A DNA stretch of 37,326 nt from an uncultured Bacillota bacterium (GTDB lineage Bacteria > Bacillota > Clostridia > Christensenellales > Borkfalkiaceae), in assembly GCA_949287815.1 (NCBI GenBank), contig CASEHS010000013.1, positions 1-37,326 of the forward strand. The letters run 5' to 3'. The position numbers were made by a program, and so were the translations under genes. Under the pieces are notes generated by a model. That model worked only from the letters and a program-made list of their open reading frames with translations. It was not told the origin of the DNA and ran no database searches. Positions within the stretch are counted from its first letter, which is position 1; every line of letters begins with the position of its first letter. Below are positions 30,962 through 37,326 of the stretch, one piece after another.

Positions 30962-33900
30962 ATGGCTGATTTTGTACATTTACATTTACATACCGAATAT
31001 AGTTTGCTTGATGGGGCGTGTAAGGTCGATGACCTTGTGGCGCATTGCGTAAAGAACGGGATCAAGGCTATCGCTATCACTGATCACGGAAATATGTACG
31101 CGACACTTTATTTTGCGGAGTTGTGTAAGAAAAATAAGATTCAGGCAATTATCGGGTGTGAAATGTATATGACGCACGATCTGTATGTTAAAGACAGTTC
31201 GAGCGAATTTGAACATCTGGTGCTTCTTGCAAAAAACAAGAAAGGATATAAAAATCTTGTAAAAATGGATTCCATCGCTTATGTCGATGGGTTTTATTAT
31301 AAGCCGAGAATAGACTACAAAACTCTTCGTGAACACAGCGAGGGGCTTGTATGTCTTTCTGCTTGTCTTGCAGGAAGGATTCCGAAACTTTTGCTGAAAG
31401 GCGATTACGACGGCGCTAAAAAGACAGCTTTGGAACTGAAAGAAATCTTTGGGGAAGATTTTTATATAGAGATCCAGGATCACGGATTGGAAGAGCAAAA
31501 GCGAATTTTGCCTCTCCTGTTGCAACTTTGCAAGGAATTGGATATAAAACCCGTTGCGACCAACGACGTGCATTATATCGAGAAAGACGATTGGGAAATG
31601 CAGGATGTTTTACTTTGTATACAGACAAAGCGAACAATTGACGATCCTAAAAGAATGAAGTTTGGCTCCAAAGAGTTTTATTTAAAATCTCCCGAAGAGA
31701 TGGCGGAACTTTTTTCCTATGTGCCGGAATCTATCACTAACACCCTTGAAATTGCTCAGAAATGCGCCGAAGAGCCTTGTTTTGATTTAAAGGATAACGG
31801 TGATCCTATCAAGGATAATTCCCTGATTCCTGGATATGCTCCGGACGACGGCTCCGATCCGAAAGATTATCTGACACGTCTTACGTGGGAAGGGTTAAAA
31901 CGCCGTTATGGTGAAATTACGGATGCGGTAAAAAAGCGTGCGGATTACGAACTGGGCATTATTCTCGGCATGGGGTTTGCCGAATATTATCTGATCGTTA
32001 TGGATTTTATCCAATGGTCGAAAGCGAGGAAAATTCCTGTAGGGCCGGGCAGAGGAAGCGGTGCGGCAAGTATCGTCGCGTATGCGATCGGTATTACCGA
32101 CGTTGATCCGTTAAAATATGATTTGTTCTTTGAGCGTTTTTTGAATCCTGACCGTGTCACTATGCCAGATTTTGACGTTGACTTTTGTAATGAAAGAAGA
32201 CCCGAAGTTATTGAATATGTCAGAGAAAAATATCATCCTGAAAATGTTGCGCAGATCGTAACATTCGGTACCCTTGCATCCAAAGCCGCAATCAAGGACG
32301 TAGGTCGAGTTCTTCGGGTTCCGTATTCAGAGACTGACCGAGTGACAAAATTAATGGACGGAAAGTCCACGATCACCGAGCTTTTAGGCGGAAACCTCGA
32401 AAAACTTAAAAAGAAGGCGGAGCAGGAGCCTGACGAAGAAAAGAAAGCGGAAATACTCAAAAAGTTAGACGAGCAAGAGAAAAAACGCAACAGTGATTTT
32501 ATAGAACTTTATGAATCGGATGAACAGTTGCACCGAGTGATCGATATGGCGTTACGCCTTGAAGGAATGCCACGAAACACGTCAATGCACGCAGCGGGCG
32601 TTGTTATTTGCAGAAAACCGATCGCCGACAACGTGCCTCTTTCCAGGAATGGAGAGGATGTGACCACGCAGTTCGATATGAAGGAAGTAGAATCGATCGG
32701 AATGTTGAAGATGGACTTCCTTGCTCTGACTACGCTTACTGATATCAAAAAGGCTTGTGATTATATTCTTGAAGATACCGGAGTTGAAATTGATTTTGAT
32801 AAACTGGGTTATGATAATGCCGAAGCATACGCGCTGATTTCAGAGGGCGATACGGATGCAGTGTTCCAACTCGAACAAGGCGGCATGAAAAAATTTATGA
32901 AAGAATTAAAACCCGGGTGTCTGGAAGATATTATAGCGGGTGTCGCCTTATACCGCCCGGGGCCCATGGCGTACATTCCGACCTACATTGAAAATAAACT
33001 GAACCCTCAGAAAGTAAAATATGATACGCCGCTTCTGGAACATATCCTGAAAGTAACTTATGGCGTTATTATTTACCAGGAACAAGTCATGCAGATTTTT
33101 CAGGATCTTGCAGGTTTCTCTCTCGGTCAGGCAGACCTTGTCCGCAGGGCAATGGGTAAAAAAAATAAAGCCGAACTGATGGCGCAGAAGGACAAGTTTA
33201 TTTTCGGTAACCTTGAATCGGGCGGAAATATTGAGGGGGCAGTCAGCCGTGGCGTGCCGAAAGAAGTAGCTGCAAAAATTTTCGGAGATATGGAAAGTTT
33301 TGCAAGTTATGCTTTTAATAAGGCTCACGCAACTTGTTATGCAATTCTTGCGTACAGAACGGCATACCTGAAACGGTTTTATCCGAAGGAATTTCTTGCG
33401 GCGATCTTAAATAACCGTATAGATAAAATCGAAGAAATTACAAAATACACCGTATACCTGAAAGAAAAGGGTATCCCTGTTTTACAGCCCGATGTAAATA
33501 AAAGCAAAGAGTATTTTTCCGTGCAAGGAGACGGAGTACGATTCGGTCTCGGTGCATTGAAAGGCGTGGGCATCGGTGCGACTCGGGTTATCATTGAAGA
33601 AAGAAAGAAAAACGGAGAATTTAAAAGTTTCCCTGATTTTGTGTACAGATGTGCATCGGTGCTCAATAAGAGAATGCTGGAAGGTTTGATTTTGGCGGGT
33701 GCTTTTGACTGTTTCGGACTGAGGCGTGCGCAGTTGATCGCTGTGTACGAGAGCGTGTTGGACAGAGCAAATAAATCAAATAAAGAAAAATCGAGTATGC
33801 AGATGAGTCTCTTTGGTGACTTTATCGAAGAAAACGTAAACGATATTGTTTATCCCGATGTTGCAGAGTTCGATACAAATGAGCGTCTTGCAAAAGAAAA

Positions 33901-34549
33901 GGCGATACTGGGTGTCTATGTGAGCGGTCATCCTTTTGAAGGATACGCCCATGCGTTTCAGGATTGTAGTTTTTCCTGTCTGAAAATGCAGACCTTTGAA
34001 GAGGATGAAGACGGACATCGTACTTATCCTGAGTTAAGCGACGGGGCAACCGTTACAATGGGCGGAATAATCGGCACGTTCAAAAAAATCATGACAAGAT
34101 CCGGTACATCCATGGCTTTTATATCGGTTGAGGATTTGTATGGAAGTATAGAGTGTGTTGCTTTTCCGAATGTGTATGATCGGATCAAAAATGTAGTGGC
34201 GACGGATAAAATTGTACGGTTATCAGGTAAAATGCAGCTTGACAGAGAAAAGCCTCCTGTTATTATTCTCGATACGATGTATGAATTTAATTTGCAGGGC
34301 GGAGGAGAAGAGCAAACGGTAGTGCGTCAGAAACCCGTTGAGCATGCTCTTTGGCTGAACGCTTCGCTTCTTTCTGAAGAAGAGTTTGAGGATTTTGTTA
34401 TGCTGTTTTCCCATTATGAAAACGGTAACATGCTCGTAAAAATTAAACGCGGGGCAAAACTTTACAGAATGAAGGGGATAAATGATTGCAGAGGTTTAAG
34501 GGAAGAATTGCGGCTTTATCTTAATGAAAAAGATATTGTACTTGTTTAA
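30962..34549 (+). CDS. dnaE: DNA polymerase III alpha subunit
   Basis: 1195 residues. C-family replicative polymerase. N-terminal PHP domain (FVHLHLHTEYSLLDG, metal-site His conserved), then the catalytic core with PDFDVDF (402-408; Asp403 and Asp405 bind the catalytic Mg) and a third conserved Asp in LKMDFLAL. VALYRPGPM is another conserved block. The tandem HhH and beta-clamp-binding region carries MQMSLFGDF, likely the clamp motif near residue 945, and a C-terminal OB fold follows (VTMGGIIGTFKKIMT). No proofreading exonuclease insert, so DnaE-type rather than PolC. SD AAGGAT; a strong terminator follows. Confidence 0.97.
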   Translation: MADFVHLHLHTEYSLLDGACKVDDLVAHCVKNGIKAIAITDHGNMYATLYFAELCKKNKIQAIIGCEMYMTHDLYVKDSSSEFEHLVLLAKNKKGYKNLVKMDSIAYVDGFYYKPRIDYKTLREHSEGLVCLSACLAGRIPKLLLKGDYDGAKKTALELKEIFGEDFYIEIQDHGLEEQKRILPLLLQLCKELDIKPVATNDVHYIEKDDWEMQDVLLCIQTKRTIDDPKRMKFGSKEFYLKSPEEMAELFSYVPESITNTLEIAQKCAEEPCFDLKDNGDPIKDNSLIPGYAPDDGSDPKDYLTRLTWEGLKRRYGEITDAVKKRADYELGIILGMGFAEYYLIVMDFIQWSKARKIPVGPGRGSGAASIVAYAIGITDVDPLKYDLFFERFLNPDRVTMPDFDVDFCNERRPEVIEYVREKYHPENVAQIVTFGTLASKAAIKDVGRVLRVPYSETDRVTKLMDGKSTITELLGGNLEKLKKKAEQEPDEEKKAEILKKLDEQEKKRNSDFIELYESDEQLHRVIDMALRLEGMPRNTSMHAAGVVICRKPIADNVPLSRNGEDVTTQFDMKEVESIGMLKMDFLALTTLTDIKKACDYILEDTGVEIDFDKLGYDNAEAYALISEGDTDAVFQLEQGGMKKFMKELKPGCLEDIIAGVALYRPGPMAYIPTYIENKLNPQKVKYDTPLLEHILKVTYGVIIYQEQVMQIFQDLAGFSLGQADLVRRAMGKKNKAELMAQKDKFIFGNLESGGNIEGAVSRGVPKEVAAKIFGDMESFASYAFNKAHATCYAILAYRTAYLKRFYPKEFLAAILNNRIDKIEEITKYTVYLKEKGIPVLQPDVNKSKEYFSVQGDGVRFGLGALKGVGIGATRVIIEERKKNGEFKSFPDFVYRCASVLNKRMLEGLILAGAFDCFGLRRAQLIAVYESVLDRANKSNKEKSSMQMSLFGDFIEENVNDIVYPDVAEFDTNERLAKEKAILGVYVSGHPFEGYAHAFQDCSFSCLKMQTFEEDEDGHRTYPELSDGATVTMGGIIGTFKKIMTRSGTSMAFISVEDLYGSIECVAFPNVYDRIKNVVATDKIVRLSGKMQLDREKPPVIILDTMYEFNLQGGGEEQTVVRQKPVEHALWLNASLLSEEEFEDFVMLFSHYENGNMLVKIKRGAKLYRMKGINDCRGLREELRLYLNEKDIVLV

Positions 34550-34593
34550 ACTGTTTACTTTTTGTGAAATATTATAAAAGAGAAATCTTTTAA

Positions 34594-34635
34594 AATAATC
34601 CGCAAAAACACTTTTGTTTTTGCGGATTATTTGAT
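34594..34635 (+). terminator. dnaE terminator
   Basis: Perfect 16-bp stem AATAATCCGCAAAAAC (34594-34609) / GTTTTTGCGGATTATT (34616-34631), 6-nt loop. The TATAAT of the pfkA promoter (34635-34640) starts four bases later. Confidence 0.75.
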
Positions 34636-34703
34636 ATAATAATATAAGCAGTAACTTTAGATAATGAAAATAATTTACAAAAGTGTTTCTTTTGGAGGAT
34701 ATT

Positions 34704-35666
34704 ATGAAAACGATCGGCGTATTGACGAGCGGCGGCGACGCGCCCGGTATGAATGCTTGCATAAGGGCTGTGGTCAGAACGGCAAAGTATTTCGGAATGG
34801 ATGTTTACGGTGTAAGACAGGGTTATGCCGGATTGATCAATGATGATATGGTTCCGATGGAAATGCGTAGCGTTTCAGATATTGTTCAAAGGGGCGGTAC
34901 CATGCTCAGAACAGCAAGGTGTGTAGAGATGTACACCGAGGAAGGTCAGAAGCAAGCGGTAAAAACCCTTAAAGCGAGAGGAATAGAGGGGCTTGTAGTT
35001 ATCGGAGGCGACGGCTCATTCAAAGGTGCGAAATGTTTAAGTGAGCAATACGGTGTTCCGACGATAGGTATTCCCGGAACGATTGATAATGACCTTGAAT
35101 ATACGGATTACACGCTTGGTTTTGATACGGCAGTAAATACCTGCCTTGATATAATCAATAAGCTCAGAGACACAATGACGTCACATGAAAGGATCAGCGT
35201 TGTAGAGGTTATGGGCAGACGTTGCGGTGATATCGCGTTGTATTCGGGTATTGCGAGCGGTGCGGAAATCATAGTAGTTCCTGAAATTGCTTACGATATG
35301 GAAGATATCGTCAACAGAATTAATCGCAGCCGTGCTAACGGAAAACATTCCAACATTATTATTCTTGCGGAAGGTGTTGCAACGGCGGATGAGTTCTCGA
35401 AGAAATTACAGGGTATGACGACTTATTCTGTGCGCGGAACGACAATTGGTCACGTTCAACGTGGTGGTTCTCCTTCAATGGCAGACAGAATGTTGGCTGC
35501 GCAATTTGGTAATAAAGCGGTTCGTTTGTTGAAAGACGGTATTGGGAACCGTGTTGTTGGAATTCATAAAAATGAAATTATCGATCTCGATATTATCGAG
35601 GCCGTCAGCATGAAGAAAAAATTTAATTATGAACTTTACGAAACACTGCAGATGATTTCTATGTGA
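34704..35666 (+). CDS. pfkA: ATP-dependent 6-phosphofructokinase
   Basis: 320 residues from ATG 34704, fixed by TGGAGG upstream. It phosphorylates fructose 6-phosphate in glycolysis. Motifs: GVLTSGGDAPGMNA (4-17), ATP-binding GGDGSFKGA, catalytic PGTIDND, substrate-binding MGRRCGD, and the late GHVQRGGSP. The Gly in the GGDGSxxGA loop fits ATP rather than pyrophosphate as donor. It follows dnaE, a common clostridial order, but has its own promoter region. Confidence 0.96.
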   Translation: MKTIGVLTSGGDAPGMNACIRAVVRTAKYFGMDVYGVRQGYAGLINDDMVPMEMRSVSDIVQRGGTMLRTARCVEMYTEEGQKQAVKTLKARGIEGLVVIGGDGSFKGAKCLSEQYGVPTIGIPGTIDNDLEYTDYTLGFDTAVNTCLDIINKLRDTMTSHERISVVEVMGRRCGDIALYSGIASGAEIIVVPEIAYDMEDIVNRINRSRANGKHSNIIILAEGVATADEFSKKLQGMTTYSVRGTTIGHVQRGGSPSMADRMLAAQFGNKAVRLLKDGIGNRVVGIHKNEIIDLDIIEAVSMKKKFNYELYETLQMISM

Positions 35667-35673
35667 TTGATAA

Positions 35674-35707
35674 ACGGCCGAATTTTGATAATTCGGCCGT
35701 ATTTTTT
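35674..35707 (+). terminator. pfkA terminator
   Basis: ACGGCCGAATT (35674-35684) / AATTCGGCCGT (35690-35700), 5-nt loop, then ATTTTTT. Confidence 0.88.
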
Positions 35708-35738
35708 AAAAGTTTTTTTAAAAACTTTTAAAAGAGTC

Positions 35739-35767
35739 TTGAAAATCGGGCGTTTATGTAATATAAT
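35739..35767 (+). promoter_or_regulatory. Promoter of the PfkB-family kinase gene
   Basis: TTGAAA (35739-35744), 17-nt spacer, TATAAT (35762-35767). The leader of ~95 nt contains TTTGTCAAA (35841-35849), which also fits the 0A-box consensus. Confidence 0.6.
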
Positions 35768-35869
35768 ATAGTATGGATTTTTGATTGTGTATTTGCCTGT
35801 TTTAATTTTTCAGCAATATACGGTTATAGAAACGCAATAGTTTGTCAAAAAGAAAGCGGAGTTTATAGA

Positions 35870-36796
35870 ATGATATTAACAGTTTGTCTTAATCCTTCTA
35901 CTGATGTAACAATTGAACTTGATTCTCTGAATATTGGAAAGTTGAATCATGTAAAGAATAAAACGTTGAGCTTTACGGGTAAGGCTTTAAACGTAGCGAT
36001 CGGTGTTGCCCGGTTGAAAGGTAAAAGTTATGCAACAGGTTTTATGTATAATGAAAACGGATCGCTATTTGAGCAGGCTCTCGACCGTGAGGGCGTGCCG
36101 AGCGTTTTTATATGGAATAAAGGTAGGGTAAGAGAAAACTATAAATTTATCGACAATAAATCCATGCTTACCGAAGTAAATGATGTCGGGGAGAGCATCA
36201 GTGAAAACAAACAGGAAGAGTTGTTGGGATTGGTTGCCAGCCTTAGCAGGACAAGCGATGTTGTCGTGATTTCGGGAAGTCTTCCCAGAGGCGTTGAAAG
36301 CAATTATTATAAAAAATTATTTGACTGCGTTTCTCAGGAAAAAATAAAGATCGCGGATACAGAAGGTGCCAGGCTTTTGGCTGCATTGAATTCAGGTGTT
36401 GATTTGGTCAAACCGAATAAGGATGAATTGCAATCAACATTGAAACAGGAATTCAAGACAACGGGTGATGTGTTAAAAGGATGTTATACATTGCTCGATA
36501 AGGGAGCCAAAAATGTATTGCTTTCTTTGGGTAAAAAGGGAGCGATTATAACGAACGGAAGCAAAAATTACTACTGTAAGAGCATTAATGTTGCGATAAA
36601 TTCTACGGTAGGGGCAGGGGATGGAATGGTTGCCGCGGCGGCAATGATGCTGGAGCAAGGTGCGTCTATAAAAGAAGTTTTGCGTGCGGGTGTTGCTGCC
36701 GGAACGGCAACTGTAACAACGTTCGGGCAAATTTCGTTTACCAAAGAAAAATATGATGAGATTTTTTCGAGTCTTTCGGTAGAGGAGATAAAGTAA
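35870..36796 (+). CDS. PfkB-family sugar kinase (1-phosphofructokinase/tagatose-6-phosphate kinase type)
   Basis: 308 residues, typical length. The N-terminal MILTVCLNPSTDVTIEL is typical of the FruK/LacC group of PfkB kinases. The motif usually GGKGINV is TGKALNVA here. VISGSLPRG and KPNKDEL are present, as is the C-terminal GAGDGMVAA with catalytic base Asp251. Likely substrates are fructose 1-phosphate or tagatose 6-phosphate; no PTS genes are in view to decide. SD GCGGAG is upstream. An HD-domain gene follows after 3 nt. Confidence 0.83.
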   Translation: MILTVCLNPSTDVTIELDSLNIGKLNHVKNKTLSFTGKALNVAIGVARLKGKSYATGFMYNENGSLFEQALDREGVPSVFIWNKGRVRENYKFIDNKSMLTEVNDVGESISENKQEELLGLVASLSRTSDVVVISGSLPRGVESNYYKKLFDCVSQEKIKIADTEGARLLAALNSGVDLVKPNKDELQSTLKQEFKTTGDVLKGCYTLLDKGAKNVLLSLGKKGAIITNGSKNYYCKSINVAINSTVGAGDGMVAAAAMMLEQGASIKEVLRAGVAAGTATVTTFGQISFTKEKYDEIFSSLSVEEIK

Positions 36797-36799
36797 GGT

Positions 36800-37326
36800 T
36801 TGCTTAAAATAGAAGATATAATTAATGATAAAGAAGTTAAGGCAATCATGTACATTGCTGAAAGTCAGATTGAAGCTTTGGGGTTTACGGAGCACTCGGT
36901 CAGGCATTCATCAATAGTCAGCAAATGGGCGGGTGACATTCTCAGAGATATCGGCAGTGATGATTACAGGGTTGAGCTTGCCAGAATTGCAGGATATCTT
37001 CATGATATAGGAAATAGTGTAAACAGAAGCAATCACGCTCAGAGCGGTGCGATTCTTGCGTATCAGATCCTTACAAGATTAGGTATGGATTACAAGGATG
37101 CTGCAGATATTATGATGGCGATCGGTAATCATGATGAGACAGAAGGGTTGCCTGTTAGCGATATTACTTCCGCGCTTATTTTAGCGGATAAGGCGGATGT
37201 CCATAAAAGCAGGGTCAGAAAGAACACAACCAGGCTTAACATGGATAATCTTAATATACATGACAGGGTCAATCTTGCGGCGGAAAAATCGCGGGTTTAT
37301 GGGGATAGAGAGTCTAATAAAATTAT
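36800..37326 (+). CDS. HD-domain phosphohydrolase (partial, runs off the window)
   Basis: 175 codons to the window end, no stop reached. It probably starts at TTG 36800, as the frame gives LKIEDIINDKEVKAIMYIAE; the next ATG at 36848 would remove an apparently conserved helix. HD-type metal motifs: RHSSIVSKWA, GYLHDIGNSVN, GNHDET and ADKADVHKSR. Members hydrolyse nucleotides or phosphate esters; the substrate is unknown. It is coupled to the upstream PfkB kinase with a 3-nt gap, and AGGAG in the end of that gene may serve as SD. Confidence 0.75.
   Translation, partial: MLKIEDIINDKEVKAIMYIAESQIEALGFTEHSVRHSSIVSKWAGDILRDIGSDDYRVELARIAGYLHDIGNSVNRSNHAQSGAILAYQILTRLGMDYKDAADIMMAIGNHDETEGLPVSDITSALILADKADVHKSRVRKNTTRLNMDNLNIHDRVNLAAEKSRVYGDRESNKI

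Overview
The window reads as a chromosomal segment of a low-GC, anaerobic, Gram-positive bacterium of the Clostridia type. The evidence is a Spo0A homologue with 0A boxes, a WhiA/HprK/HPr-like cluster, CIRCE operators on groESL, a tryptophan T-box, a two-gene SufC/SufB-type (SMS-like) iron-sulfur system, diaminopimelate dehydrogenase, and DnaE next to PfkA. Intergenic DNA is AT-rich, with clear TTGACA/TATAAT promoters and many intrinsic terminators. No phage genes, CRISPR array or complete transposon were seen. Only the first ~100 bases look compositionally foreign.

Layout. 1-2800: GC-rich hairpins, then a CNNM/CorC-type membrane protein and an SH3-NlpC/P60 cell-wall hydrolase, both on the minus strand. 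2900-4230: membrane-anchored alpha/beta hydrolase and a small Cys protein. 4420-6430: tRNA-Thr(GGT), then a UGG-specifier T-box controlling a stand-alone TrpB2. 6440-9420: galK-galM-yfcE-like. 9530-10570: ddh. 10737-12900: groES-groEL (minus) under CIRCE. 13000-14000: dCMP deaminase and cyclophilin. 14098-16110: M19 peptidase, spo0A and a PC4/YdbC protein. 16300-19543: purB, then sufC-sufB. 19806-23026: a CopA copper ATPase with CopZ fused at its C-terminus, a small Cys-rich minus-strand gene with an 0A box, and an ArsR regulator. 23171-34549: uvrC-HAD-hprK, an orphan anchored solute-binding protein, then murB-PHP-whiA-HPr-like-dnaE. 34704-end: pfkA, a PfkB sugar kinase and a truncated HD hydrolase.

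The most striking theme is conserved signalling or catalytic proteins that have lost a normally near-invariant residue while the rest of the protein is well kept. Spo0A lacks the phospho-acceptor Asp and the acidic pair of its receiver but has an intact DNA-binding domain and tandem 0A boxes at its own promoter. The HPr-like protein has Asp where the phospho-accepting His15 should be but keeps the Ser46 equivalent, making it Crh-like, next to an intact HprK. CopA carries DKTAT in place of DKTGT. MurB has Cys at the usual Ser proton-donor position. The hprK-murB-whiA-HPr neighbourhood also lacks the rapZ and yvcK genes that usually sit in it. Together these suggest a lineage with a rewired, phosphorelay-independent Spo0A and a purely regulatory HprK/Crh branch.
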